DNA from: Candidatus Phosphoribacter baldrii
GTDB lineage: Bacteria > Actinomycetota > Actinomycetes > Actinomycetales > Dermatophilaceae
Direction of reading: 5' to 3'
NCBI GenBank assembly: GCA_016704565.1
Contig: JADIZV010000004.1
Coordinates: 682,001 to 746,000, forward strand
DNA: 64,000 bases
Shown: in pieces, positions 1 to 8,747 of the stretch
Layout: the number at the start of each line of letters is the position of its first letter
Position numbering within the stretch: the stretch's first letter is position 1
Notes under the pieces: model-generated
What the model was told of the DNA's origin: nothing
Database searches by the model: none
What the model saw: only the letters and a program-made list of their open reading frames with translations
Made by a program: the position numbers and the translations under genes

Positions 1-536
1 TCTGCCGCACCAGGAGCACCTTGAGCACCAGGCCACGACGGCCGCCCGGTCGCGATGCCCGCCTTGGCCAACACCTCGCGGGCCTGCTGCGCGACCTTGT
101 GCTCGGACAGCACCTCGAACTTGCTGGGGACGATCCGGCTCACCGAGGTGAAGTCGCGTTGGCCGCGGGTCGCGGCATACCCGATGGCGGCCCAGACCGC
201 CCCGAAGACCGCACCGAAGAGCATCGTGGAGACCACCTGGGCAAACACGCTCGTCGGCGTGGTGAACAACGAGAAGATCACGCCGACGAACAGACCCAGC
301 CACAGGCCCGACAACGCGCCTCCCATGAGGACCCGACCCCAGGTGAGCCGCCCGGTGACCCGCTCCAACTGGCGCAGATCGGTGCCGACGATGAGGCAGT
401 TCTGGACCGGGAACCCGGCGTCCGAGAGCGCGTCGACGGCGCGCTGCGCCTCGGGGTAGGTGTCGAAGACACCGATGGACAACGGGTAGTCCAGGGTGAG
501 GGCGCCGAAGGGAACGCGGCCAGGCTGAGTGCTCAT
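1..536 (-). CDS. General stress protein, YflT-like domain (3' end outside window)
   Basis: The protein starts MSTQPGR and reads on through LDYPLSIGVFDTYPEAQRA, the typical opening of the actinobacterial 'general stress protein' family with a YflT/GSP17M-type domain. A glycine-rich amphipathic or membrane-associated stretch follows (about residues 80-125: GGALSGLWLGLFVGVIFSLF) with a second short segment after it. The start at 536 is preceded by GGAG three to four bases upstream. The reading frame is open to base 1, so the C-terminus is missing. Family members are thought to be stress-induced and are poorly characterised; no enzymatic residues are visible. It is transcribed in the same direction as the acyl-CoA dehydrogenase to its right. 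Confidence 0.75.
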   Translation of the reverse strand, partial: MSTQPGRVPFGALTLDYPLSIGVFDTYPEAQRAVDALSDAGFPVQNCLIVGTDLRQLERVTGRLTWGRVLMGGALSGLWLGLFVGVIFSLFTTPTSVFAQVVSTMLFGAVFGAVWAAIGYAATRGQRDFTSVSRIVPSKFEVLSEHKVAQQAREVLAKAGIATGRPSWPGAQGAPGAA

Positions 537-645
537 GGCTCCAGTCTCACACGGGTATGCCGCTCGGCCAGCCCTCGGCGATTTCGCTGCGCCGTATGCC
601 GTGTGGCCAAAGGCCCCGACCAGCCCCGCCCCCGAGCTGATCGCT

Positions 646-1848
646 TCAGCCCTTGAGCTTGTAGTCCTCCAGCAGGCGCCGGCCGATGATCATCTTCTGG
701 ATCTCAGCCGTGCCCTCACCGATGAGCAGCATGGGGGCCTCGCGGTAGAGCCGCTCGATCTCGTACTCCTTGGAGTAGCCGTAGCCGCCGTGGATCCGGA
801 AGGACTGCTCGACGACGTTGGCACAGTTCTCGGCCGCGAGGTATTTGGCCATGCCCGCCTCGAGGTCGTTGCGCTTTCCGGCGTCCTTGAGCCGGGCGGC
901 CTTGACCATCATCTGGTGGCTGGCCTCGACCTTGACCGCCATGTCGGCCAAGCGGAAGAGGATGCCTTGGTGCTCGGCAATCTTCTTTCCGAAGGTCTCA
1001 CGCTGCTGGGCATAACGGATGCCCAACTCGAAAGCCCGCATCGACAACCCGCAGGCCCGGGCGGCGACGTTGACCCGGCCGACCTCGACGCCGTCCATCA
1101 TCTGGTAGAAGCCCTTGCCGGGCACCCCACCGAGGATCTGGGCGTCGGTCGTGCGGTAGTTCTCGAAGACCAGTTCGGTCGTGTCGACGCCCTTGTAGCC
1201 CATCTTCTCGATCTTGCCCGGCACGGTGAGTCCCGGTGCGGTCTGGCCGAATCCGCTCTCCTTCTCGACCAGGAAGGTCGTCATGTTCTTGTAGACCGAG
1301 TCGGCTCCGGTGTCGGTGCGGACCAGGACGGCGACGAGGTTGCTGGACCCGCCGTTGGTGAGCCACATCTTCTGGCCGTTGATGGTCCAGCCGTCGCCCT
1401 CTGCGTCCTTGACGGCCTTGGTCTTGATCGCCGACACATCCGAGCCGAGCGCCGGTTCGCTCATCGAGAACGCGCCCCGCACCTCGCCGGTGGCCATCCG
1501 AGGCAGGTAACGCTGCTTCTGCTCCTCGGTGCCGTGCTGCAACAGCATGTAGGCGACGATGAAGTGCGTGTTGATGATGCCGCTGACCGACATCCAGCCG
1601 CGCGCGATCTCCTCGACGCACAGCGCATAGGTGAGCAGGCTCTCCCCCAGGCCGCCATACTCCTCGGGGATCATCAGCCCGAAGATCCCCATTTCCTTCA
1701 TCCCGTCGACGATCTCCTGCGGGTATTCGTCGCGGTGCTCCAGCTCGGTCGCCACCGGGATGATCTGCTCGTCGACGAACTCTTTGACGAGCTTGAGCAG
1801 TTCCTTCTGGTCGTCGGTCAGTCCGTCGGTGGTCTGCAAGCGGGACAT
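646..1848 (-). CDS. Acyl-CoA dehydrogenase
   Basis: A 400-residue FAD-dependent acyl-CoA dehydrogenase that oxidises an acyl-CoA to its trans-2-enoyl-CoA and passes electrons to ETF. All three domains are present: N-terminal helical, middle beta (AFSMSEPALGSDVSAIKTKA, about residues 125-145) and C-terminal helical. The catalytic base is expected at Glu378 in the IGEGTAEIQ motif near the C-terminus. The ATG at 1848 is chosen because GAGGTAG lies just upstream; an in-frame start 14 codons earlier has no such site and adds an atypical leader. Substrate (short or branched chain) cannot be told from sequence alone. Confidence 0.93.
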   Translation of the reverse strand: MSRLQTTDGLTDDQKELLKLVKEFVDEQIIPVATELEHRDEYPQEIVDGMKEMGIFGLMIPEEYGGLGESLLTYALCVEEIARGWMSVSGIINTHFIVAYMLLQHGTEEQKQRYLPRMATGEVRGAFSMSEPALGSDVSAIKTKAVKDAEGDGWTINGQKMWLTNGGSSNLVAVLVRTDTGADSVYKNMTTFLVEKESGFGQTAPGLTVPGKIEKMGYKGVDTTELVFENYRTTDAQILGGVPGKGFYQMMDGVEVGRVNVAARACGLSMRAFELGIRYAQQRETFGKKIAEHQGILFRLADMAVKVEASHQMMVKAARLKDAGKRNDLEAGMAKYLAAENCANVVEQSFRIHGGYGYSKEYEIERLYREAPMLLIGEGTAEIQKMIIGRRLLEDYKLKG

Positions 1849-2120
1849 GGCTACCTCGCGGGTTCGGCTGTGAGAGCAGTGGCTAACCACCGAGTATGCC
1901 GCCCGCCCACGGCCCTCGCTTCAGTGCCAGCGTGTGAGCCCGGGCACGATCATTAACCAAGGTGTTCGCTTGCCGCAGGCAAACTTGCAGTCTGGCCTCT
2001 TGGCCCGTGTATCGTCAGCGCAGACGCCATGAGACTCACCCTCGGAGGGCGAAAACTCGGCGTCGTTTGACTGGCGTGGTTGGGCTCCACGTCAGATTTC
2101 TCGGGTGAGGGGTCTCCCGC
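1849..2120. promoter_or_regulatory. Divergent intergenic region before the five-gene operon
   Basis: This 272-bp gap separates the divergent acyl-CoA dehydrogenase and P-loop NTPase genes. It holds one GTATGCCG octamer near 1892, a small hairpin (TTGCC at 1970 pairing with GGCAA at 1978) and a possible +strand promoter near 1985-2015 (TTGCAG, then TATCGT about 19 bp later). A purine-rich GTGAGGGG sits eight bases before the ATG at 2121 and is the likely ribosome-binding site. Confidence 0.4.
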
Positions 2121-3338
2121 ATGCACACACGTAGGCGCGTGTTCGTTACGCCACTGTCTGCTGAGCGTCTAGCTGCGGCGAAGCGATCGTTCAGCGTCCG
2201 CCGACTTCCAATGGATGCGGGGAGCACCCTGCTCAGCGGGTCGCTGCGACCACAACCAGGCGATGCGGTGTTGGCCAGGGTGGAGCGAGTCGGCAATCAC
2301 CGCCACATCGAACAACCACACGGTCGGCGGGCAGCGCTCCGAGTGGGTGACGAGATCCTCGTCGCCTATGCCAACCGCTACGCCACCGATCAGTACGAGT
2401 CAGAGGTCCCGACGACGCTCGGCCCCTGTCAACTGGTTGCATCAGGCGGGATCGCGTCGCAGGTCATCACTCGTAGCCGGGACGTGCGCACCGCCACCGA
2501 CATCACTCCGATCGGGTTGCTCGGTGACGAACGCGGGCGGCCGATCAACGTCCGCGACTTCGCCCTCCCCAGCATTGACGAGCCTGCGTCCAGGCCGAAG
2601 ACCTTTGCCGTCCTGGGCACGAGCATGAACTCGGGCAAGACCACGACGATCAAGCAACTCGTCCAGGGCTTCGCGCAGGCCGGCTACAAGGTGGGGGCAA
2701 CGAAAGTCACCGGCACCGGCTCTGGCGGCGACTACTGGTGCATGCTCGATGCGGGCGCGCACCGGATGCTCGACTTCACCGACGGCGGCATGGCCTCGAC
2801 CTACCTGGCTGACATCCAGGACATCGAGGTCATGATGCGACAGTTGGTCGCCCACCTCACGACATCCGGGACCGACATCAACCTGGTTGAGATCGCCGAC
2901 GGAGTCTTCCAACTGGAGACGGCTCAGATCATCGCGTCCGCAGTGTTCAGCGAGCTGGTCGACGGGGTGATCTTCGCTGCTGGCGATGCGATGGGGGCGG
3001 CCATGGGGGTCGAGACCCTGCGCGCCCGGGGCCATGAGGTGTTGGCCGTCTCCGGTCGACTCACTCGGGCACCTCTTGCGGCCCGCGAGGCCGAGTTGGC
3101 CACCGGGCTGCCTGTCCTCACCCTCGCCGATCTGGTCGATGCTCCCGCAATGGCCAGCCTGTTGGGGTTGCCGGAGCCTGCCCAACCAGCAGAAGCCGTC
3201 CAGGGCGAGCCCGTGCGATGGGGGGTCTCCCTGCCCGGGCTGATGGCGATCGATCCAGGGGTGGCCCACCACCGGGACGGGTCGGTCAATGAAGACCTCG
3301 CCGAAGCCGAGGTCGCACCGGTGTCGGTGGACTGGTGA
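2121..3338 (+). CDS. SIMIBI-type P-loop NTPase, MobB/CobB-like
   Basis: 405 residues. A Walker A motif GTSMNSGKTTT lies at about 166-176, followed by a MobB/CobB-like segment (GYKVGATKVTGTGSGGD, about 188-204) and EIADG, which may carry the Walker B-like acid. The first 150 residues form a separate unassigned domain rich in beta-type sequence. This is a nucleotide-binding protein of the dethiobiotin-synthetase/MobB group or close to DUF1611, but the exact family is not recognised. It opens an operon in which each gene overlaps the next by 4 bp. Given an ABC exporter, a CapA-like protein and hydrolases downstream, a ligase or kinase role in making an exported compound is possible; that is inference. 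Confidence 0.75.
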   Translation: MHTRRRVFVTPLSAERLAAAKRSFSVRRLPMDAGSTLLSGSLRPQPGDAVLARVERVGNHRHIEQPHGRRAALRVGDEILVAYANRYATDQYESEVPTTLGPCQLVASGGIASQVITRSRDVRTATDITPIGLLGDERGRPINVRDFALPSIDEPASRPKTFAVLGTSMNSGKTTTIKQLVQGFAQAGYKVGATKVTGTGSGGDYWCMLDAGAHRMLDFTDGGMASTYLADIQDIEVMMRQLVAHLTTSGTDINLVEIADGVFQLETAQIIASAVFSELVDGVIFAAGDAMGAAMGVETLRARGHEVLAVSGRLTRAPLAAREAELATGLPVLTLADLVDAPAMASLLGLPEPAQPAEAVQGEPVRWGVSLPGLMAIDPGVAHHRDGSVNEDLAEAEVAPVSVDW

Positions 3339-5302
3339 GCCGCGCGCCCATCGGTCCAGCCACGTCGTCGGGCTTGGACCGGCTCGATGCTGCGTTGCCT
3401 GAGGGCCTGGACCCGCAAGCCTATTCGGAGCTGCTGGCTCGGTTGATCGACGACGAGGAGCCGGTCGAGCGGTCGGAGTCGTTGGCGATCCTCGCCGATG
3501 AAGTGGCCGGTCCACCCGCGGCGGCTGACCCGCTGACGGCGCCCGACACGCTTGTCTCCCCGCATTCGACGCGGGATGACGCGCCGGTGGGGCGCACCCC
3601 GGGTGAGCTCACGGCATACCGAATGCGGATGGAGCGGGTGCGAGAGGGGAAGGACTCGTTCCGGATCCGGCGGCGCGACCTGGCCCTGGTGCTGGGGATC
3701 GGGCTGGCCGAGGTGGCGGCACTCGTGGGCTTCCTGTTCCTCGTCCACAGCATCGTCCTGCGCATGACCCCGACCATGGTCGGTGCCGCAGCCGGCGACG
3801 AGTGGCGGCGCCTGTGGGTGGATCTGGGTCTGCTTGCCGGCGTGGTCCTCGTGCACGCTTGGCTGCGCGCTGTCGAGTTCAGTCTCACGGAGAAGATCGG
3901 CTACCGAGTCGTCCAGCAGCTGCGTATGGACATGCACTGGCATCTGCAGGGGATGACCCAGCGGCAGTTCCAGTTCCGTGCCCGCGGCGGCTTGCTGCTG
4001 CGGTTCACCGGTGACCTGTCGATGTTGCGCACCTGGCTCAGCCGCGGTCTCCTGGGCGGACTGGTGTCCTTGGTCGTCCTTGTGGGTGTGCTCGGAGTCC
4101 TCTCCTGGATCAACCCGTGGATCGGCTTGACCTGTCTGGTGGTTGTCCTCGCCGGATCGGCTGTCTCGCTCGCCCAGGGCCGGTCTATGCGGGCAGCCAC
4201 TCGGGTCATGCGTCGACGACGGTCCCTTCTCACGAGCAACGTCGACGAGCAACTCGGCGCCCTTCACGTCGTCCAGGCGTTCGGTCGGTCCGGCGGTGAG
4301 CGCCAACGGTTGCGCCGCCAAAACAACTCCCTCAACCGAGCCTTGTTCCGAATCGCCGAGTTGCGTGGCCGGTTGCGTGGGTTGGCCACCGGGACCGCGA
4401 TGCTCATGGTCGTCGCCGTCCTGGCGATCGGCGCCGTCGAAGTGCGCCGCGGGGTTGCCGACCTGGCCACGGTCATCGCCGTCCTCACCGTCGTGCGGCA
4501 GATGACTCCCCACGTGCGCACGATCGGACTGGCCCACGACTATTGGCACCGGGCCGTCGTGTCCCGTGGCAAGATCCGCGACTTCCTGCTCAGTTCGAGC
4601 CGCCAGGTGCCGACCGAACCCACCGTCCCGCTGCGAGCCCGCCGCGGCACGGTGACCCTCGAATCGGTCAGCGTCCTGGGCTCCTTGGACGATGTCACCC
4701 TTCACGTGTCGGCCCGCGAGCGGGTGCTGATCGCCGGGCCGGTGGGATCCGGGAAGTCGACCCTGCTCGGCGTGGTCAGCCGCCAGGTTGACCCCACGGC
4801 GGGCACCGTCTGCATCGATGATCAGGACCTCGCGGGTTGCTCACCCGCGTCAGTGGCCAGGGCGGTCGGTCTCGTCCACCCGGACCTGGGCCTGGTGCGC
4901 GGGACGATTCGGCGCAACCTCGTCTACGCCCTGCCCGACGCAACCGACGAAGAGATCCAACGCGTCGCCTACGCCACCCACCTGGACGACGTGCTGCGCC
5001 AGCTGCCCCAAGGTCTGGCGACGTGGGTGACCGAGGGCGGCACTAACCTCTCTGCCGGTCAACGACAGTGGATCAGGTTGGCTCGGGGGCTGATGGGCAA
5101 CCCCCCGATCCTCCTGCTCGATGAGCCGACGGCCCACCTCGAACCTGAGGTGTCCGCCGCCTTCGCCGAGGTGCTGCGTCGATACGACGGAACGATCCTC
5201 TTCACCACCCGAGACCCCCTCATTGCGGCCGTTGCCGACCGTGTGGTCTCGCTGGAGGCCGGTCGTCTCGTCTCCGACACTGGTCCGGGCAGGGCCCGAT
5301 GA
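3335..5302 (+). CDS. ABC transporter, fused membrane and ATPase domains
   Basis: 655 residues with GTG start overlapping the previous stop (GTGA). An unusual soluble N-terminal extension of about 110 residues precedes an exporter-type membrane domain (first segment about 115-138, ALVLGIGLAEVAALVGFLF). The C-terminal ATPase has Walker A GPVGSGKST (about 468), signature LSAGQRQ (about 571) and Walker B ILLLDEP (about 591). The half-transporter architecture suggests a homodimeric exporter of lipid, peptide or small-molecule cargo. Position between a P-loop NTPase and a hydrolase in the same operon argues that it exports the product of this cluster. Confidence 0.88.
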   Translation: MSRAPIGPATSSGLDRLDAALPEGLDPQAYSELLARLIDDEEPVERSESLAILADEVAGPPAAADPLTAPDTLVSPHSTRDDAPVGRTPGELTAYRMRMERVREGKDSFRIRRRDLALVLGIGLAEVAALVGFLFLVHSIVLRMTPTMVGAAAGDEWRRLWVDLGLLAGVVLVHAWLRAVEFSLTEKIGYRVVQQLRMDMHWHLQGMTQRQFQFRARGGLLLRFTGDLSMLRTWLSRGLLGGLVSLVVLVGVLGVLSWINPWIGLTCLVVVLAGSAVSLAQGRSMRAATRVMRRRRSLLTSNVDEQLGALHVVQAFGRSGGERQRLRRQNNSLNRALFRIAELRGRLRGLATGTAMLMVVAVLAIGAVEVRRGVADLATVIAVLTVVRQMTPHVRTIGLAHDYWHRAVVSRGKIRDFLLSSSRQVPTEPTVPLRARRGTVTLESVSVLGSLDDVTLHVSARERVLIAGPVGSGKSTLLGVVSRQVDPTAGTVCIDDQDLAGCSPASVARAVGLVHPDLGLVRGTIRRNLVYALPDATDEEIQRVAYATHLDDVLRQLPQGLATWVTEGGTNLSAGQRQWIRLARGLMGNPPILLLDEPTAHLEPEVSAAFAEVLRRYDGTILFTTRDPLIAAVADRVVSLEAGRLVSDTGPGRAR

Positions 5303-6129
5303 GCCAGGCTGGACCCACCGTCTCGGAGCGGGTCGCCGACCTCGGCACCCGCCCCTTGGGCTACCGGGTCTTCCAACCGAGCCAGCCGACCGGCATACCC
5401 CTGGTCCTCATCCACGGAGCGGGTCGGGCAGCTGCCGCGCAACTACGAGCGTTCTTGCCGGCAGCCGTGCGGCTCGGCGTGCCGCTGCTGTGCCCGACCT
5501 TCGATCGAGAGCACTACGGCTCGTTCCATCGGCTCGGCGGCGCACACGGCCGGTATGCCGCCCGCGACGCCCTGTTGGACCTGCTCGACGACGCGCAGCG
5601 CGTGTTCGGCGTGGACACCTCCCTCGTTGACATCGCCGGCTATTCGGCCGGAGCCCAGTTCGCTCACCGGTTTGCCATGACCACCCCGACCCGGGTCAAC
5701 CGTGTCGTTGTCGCAGCGGCCGGCTGGTACACCTACCTCGACGACTCGCGGGCGTTTCCCTTCGGGACCCAGGGCATCGCCGATGAGTGCGGCGACGATC
5801 CGCCACTGGACCCTAGCGCCCTACTGGAGCATCCAACCCTGGTCCTGGTCGGCGAGCACGACACCGAACGTGACGCCGACCTGCGCACCTCGGTCCGACT
5901 GGACCGGGTGCAGGGCCCCAACCGACTCATCCGGGCCCTGGCCTGGGCCGACCATCTCGACGACCAGGCCACCTGCAGAGGTGTGCCGAGACTCGTGCGG
6001 TTCGAGTTGCTCCCCGACACCGGACATGGTTTCGCCGAAGCGGTCCGTCATGGGGGTCTGGTCGGCAGGGTCATGGCTCATGTCCGACCCGAACTGACCG
6101 ACACCGCGACAGAAAGGAGCCGGCCATGA
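5299..6129 (+). CDS. Alpha/beta hydrolase (cytoplasmic)
   Basis: 276 residues starting at ATGA overlap with the ABC transporter. Features of an alpha/beta hydrolase are clear: oxyanion segment LIHGAGR (about 35), nucleophile elbow GYSAGAQ (Ser about 116), a possible acid in GEHD (about 188) and a terminal DTGHGF histidine (about 241). No signal peptide is visible. It shares the SAGAQF motif and a downstream AGWYT..DD...FP+G block with the lipoprotein hydrolase three genes later, so the two are probably paralogues acting on related substrates on either side of the membrane. Substrate is unknown. Confidence 0.85.
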   Translation: MSQAGPTVSERVADLGTRPLGYRVFQPSQPTGIPLVLIHGAGRAAAAQLRAFLPAAVRLGVPLLCPTFDREHYGSFHRLGGAHGRYAARDALLDLLDDAQRVFGVDTSLVDIAGYSAGAQFAHRFAMTTPTRVNRVVVAAAGWYTYLDDSRAFPFGTQGIADECGDDPPLDPSALLEHPTLVLVGEHDTERDADLRTSVRLDRVQGPNRLIRALAWADHLDDQATCRGVPRLVRFELLPDTGHGFAEAVRHGGLVGRVMAHVRPELTDTATERSRP

Positions 6130-7283
6130 TCACGCGCGAACGGGGCATCCTCATCACTCTCACCGTGCTTGCCCTGTCCGGCACGGGCGTCTTGGCACGG
6201 CATACGGCTGACGCAGCGACGATCCCACCAGTGGGCATCCACCGCGCGCTGACGGCAGGGGACGACGGGGTCGTGACGATCCAGTTCCTCGGCGACACGA
6301 TGCTCGGAGATGGCGCTGAAGACACGGTCACCACCGACGCTGCACGGCTGACTGCCCTCATGGCGGGGTTCGCCGATGGTGACATCTCCATCGCCAACGC
6401 TGAAGGCCCCATCACGGACCGCGAAGTCCGCAGTGGGTTGGGCACCCGGGCGTATGCCTACGCATCCCAGCCCAAGGTCGCTGGGGTCCTGGCCGCCACC
6501 GGGGTCGACATCTTCAGCCTGGCCAACAACCACAGCATGGATGTCGGCCTGGACGGCCTGCGAGACACCCAACGCCTCCTGGCAGACGCCGGGGTGTTGA
6601 CGTGGGGAGCTGGAGCGACGGCCGCTGAGGCTGAAGTCCCGCTCCTCTTGGACACCCCAAACGGGACCATCGGCGTCCTCGCGGTCGGTGAGGACTTCGG
6701 GAGCGACCGCCGCGCGACGGCGACAACGCCCGGAACCATCCCGGCAACACCGCAGCGGCTGCAGCGGGGAGTCGACCTGGCCCGAGCTGCCGGGGCAGAT
6801 CTCGTCGTGGCATTCGTGCATTGGGGTGACAACTACCAACCGGTCAACGACGAACAGCGTTCAGTTGCAAGGATGCTCGTCGATGCGGGGGTCAACCTCG
6901 TCGTCGGGACCGGCCCGCACGTGACGCAACCTGTCGAAGTCATCGATGGAGTCCCCATTGCCTGGAGCCTCGGGAACTTCGTATTCACCACGCCAGGCAG
7001 ATTTGCGGGATACAGCGCCGAGGGGTACGGCCTGTCCCTGACTCTGGTCATTGGAGCAGACGGATCCACCCGCTTCGACTGGCGCTGCTTGGTCACCGAC
7101 AACCTACGGACGGACTATCAGGCTCGGCCGTGCACACCGTCGGAGACCCTGCACGTACTGCCTTTCCTTAACTCCTCGCTCACCGTCGCGGGGACTGTAG
7201 GGACCATGCCCAGTCCGCTCCGGCTCAAGCCTGCGCCAGGGTATGCCGCCCCCACCACAACGTCCTCGGGCACCAGTCCGTGA
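6126..7283 (+). CDS. CapA-family metallophosphoesterase-like protein, exported
   Basis: 385 residues. The CapA (PgsA-like) fold of the calcineurin-like phosphoesterase superfamily is indicated by FLGDTMLGDG (about 56), NAEGPITD, LANNHSMD, VHWGDNY, GTGPHVTQPVE and SLGNFVF in that order. An N-terminal hydrophobic stretch (residues 8-24) looks like a signal peptide or anchor. CapA proteins take part in poly-gamma-glutamate capsule assembly, but CapB and CapC ligase genes are absent here, so this is probably a different process that reuses the fold. It overlaps both neighbours by 4 bp, which implies coupled translation. Confidence 0.88.
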   Translation: MITRERGILITLTVLALSGTGVLARHTADAATIPPVGIHRALTAGDDGVVTIQFLGDTMLGDGAEDTVTTDAARLTALMAGFADGDISIANAEGPITDREVRSGLGTRAYAYASQPKVAGVLAATGVDIFSLANNHSMDVGLDGLRDTQRLLADAGVLTWGAGATAAEAEVPLLLDTPNGTIGVLAVGEDFGSDRRATATTPGTIPATPQRLQRGVDLARAAGADLVVAFVHWGDNYQPVNDEQRSVARMLVDAGVNLVVGTGPHVTQPVEVIDGVPIAWSLGNFVFTTPGRFAGYSAEGYGLSLTLVIGADGSTRFDWRCLVTDNLRTDYQARPCTPSETLHVLPFLNSSLTVAGTVGTMPSPLRLKPAPGYAAPTTTSSGTSP

Positions 7284-8275
7284 CCCGAGGCGGACGACGG
7301 CCCCGGCGCGCGCGGCGATCCCTCCCGCTGTTCGCGCTGGGGCTGACGCTCCTTGCCGGCTGTGAGATCGCGTCCACGCCGACGTCCGGTTCGCCCGTGG
7401 TCACCGCCCGCTCGTCAGGGGCAGACACCCGAACCGCGGTCGCACCTGGCGCCGGGCCCCGACAACTGGTGCGCTCCCCCGGGCCGAGTTCGTTCAGCTT
7501 CGCCCCGTCCGGGGCCCTCGCCGGCCAACGGGTCACTGTCTACGTCCAGGCACCCGAGGACTGCGCTAACGCCACGATCCTCGTCGTCATGCCGGGTCAA
7601 AACCGCAACGCCCAGGACTACCGTGCCGATTGGCAACCGATGGTGGCCGGACGGAACGTGCTCGTGCTCGTGCCCGAGTTCGCCGAGACCGACTTCCCGG
7701 GCCCGGATGAGTACAACTTGGGCAACGTCCTACGCAGCGACGGGAAGGCGAACCCGTCCGATTCCTGGACCTACCGAATTGTCGAGCAACTCTTCGATGC
7801 CGTCGTGGCAGATGTTGGCGGGCATCAAGCCGGCTACCGCATCTTCGGGCACTCGGCCGGCGCTCAGTTCGTCCACCGACTCTTGATGCTCATCCCCGAG
7901 AACCGGGTGACGACCGCCGTAGTGGCTAACGCTGGGTGGTACACCATGCCTGACGACAACGTGGACTTCCCCTATGGGTTACGCGGGGTCCCCACCGACG
8001 AACGCGACCTACGAACGACCTTCGCCAAGGACATGGTGGTGCTCCTCGGGGCCGAAGACACCGATCCGGACAGTTCGTCAATGCGTCAGGATGAGCCGGC
8101 GCTCGCTCAAGGGCCTTACCGCCTCGCTCGAGGGCTGACGTTCTACCGGTCGGCAGCCGACGCTGCCGTGCAACACGGCTTCCAGCTGCGCTGGCGCTTG
8201 GTCACCGTGCCTGGAGTCGCTCACGACCACACCGAGATGGGCCGCGCAGCAGCGGCATACCTGATCGGACCGTGA
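7280..8275 (+). CDS. Alpha/beta hydrolase lipoprotein
   Basis: 331 residues with GTG start inside the CapA stop (GTGA). A basic N-terminus (RRPRRARR) and lipobox LLAGC (Cys28) predict a lipoprotein on the outer face of the membrane. The hydrolase core carries VVMPGQNRN, GHSAGAQF (Ser about 192), GAEDT and a terminal VAHDHTE histidine. It resembles the cytoplasmic hydrolase at 5299 in the SAGAQF and AGWYT blocks. As the last gene of the operon it may process or release the exported product. Function is inferred only from fold and context. Confidence 0.82.
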   Translation: MTRGGRRPRRARRSLPLFALGLTLLAGCEIASTPTSGSPVVTARSSGADTRTAVAPGAGPRQLVRSPGPSSFSFAPSGALAGQRVTVYVQAPEDCANATILVVMPGQNRNAQDYRADWQPMVAGRNVLVLVPEFAETDFPGPDEYNLGNVLRSDGKANPSDSWTYRIVEQLFDAVVADVGGHQAGYRIFGHSAGAQFVHRLLMLIPENRVTTAVVANAGWYTMPDDNVDFPYGLRGVPTDERDLRTTFAKDMVVLLGAEDTDPDSSSMRQDEPALAQGPYRLARGLTFYRSAADAAVQHGFQLRWRLVTVPGVAHDHTEMGRAAAAYLIGP

Positions 8276-8296
8276 CCGACGCAGGGGCGCGGCGGT

Positions 8297-8665
8297 TCAG
8301 CTTTGGGCGCCGCGCAACCGGGCGAACTGGGCGTGGAACTCCTCGAACGCGGCATACGCTCGCGGCCCGTAGACCGTCGCAGGCCCCCCGTTCATGAGGA
8401 TGGCGACGCCGATGGCCTCGGCGGCCTCCTCCAGAGAGGCACCCGCGCGAGCCGCTCCCCGGGCGTGCGAGGCGATGCAGCCGTCGCACTGCTTGGTCAC
8501 GGCGATGCCGAAGGCGATGAGCTCCTTGTGCTTGATCGACAGGACCCCGTCGCCAAGGGCCGCCTTGTGCGTGTGAGCGAACCCCTCGTAGACACCGGGG
8601 ATTTTCTCGCGCAGCGCAGCAGTCTCGTTGCGTAGTCCGTCCAGGACGTCCTTACCGTGGCTCAT
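8297..8665 (-). CDS. AhpD-like carboxymuconolactone decarboxylase-family protein
   Basis: 122 residues. The motif QCDGCIASHARGA (Cys60, Cys63, His67) matches the redox-active CxxC...H site of the AhpD/CMD family, which act as alkylhydroperoxidase-like disulfide reductases. The start at 8665 (MSHGKDV) is preceded by GGAG-like purines (GAAGGAGACGAG). A longer in-frame reading upstream is not credible because its composition is arginine/proline shadow. It is converging on the hydrolase lipoprotein and follows the caspase gene by 82 bp, so co-transcription with that module is possible but unproven. Confidence 0.85.
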   Translation of the reverse strand: MSHGKDVLDGLRNETAALREKIPGVYEGFAHTHKAALGDGVLSIKHKELIAFGIAVTKQCDGCIASHARGAARAGASLEEAAEAIGVAILMNGGPATVYGPRAYAAFEEFHAQFARLRGAQS

Positions 8666-8747
8666 CTCGTCTCCTTCGGCGCGTGGGCGGCACCTCCGAC
8701 CATAGTCGGGGCCAGGCCGGTATGCCGCCCCCGCACCAAGGGCTAGC

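Noticed and set aside
2028..2069. 13-codon leader peptide before the P-loop gene
   Set aside because: No ribosome-binding site and no regulatory residues.
2924..4705. 593-codon minus-strand frame opposite the ABC transporter
   Set aside because: Repetitive Arg/Gly/His/Gln composition and exact antisense overlap with clear genes; a GC-rich shadow.
6126..7283. Poly-gamma-glutamate capsule locus
   Set aside because: Only the CapA-like member is present; CapB and CapC ligase/membrane partners are missing.
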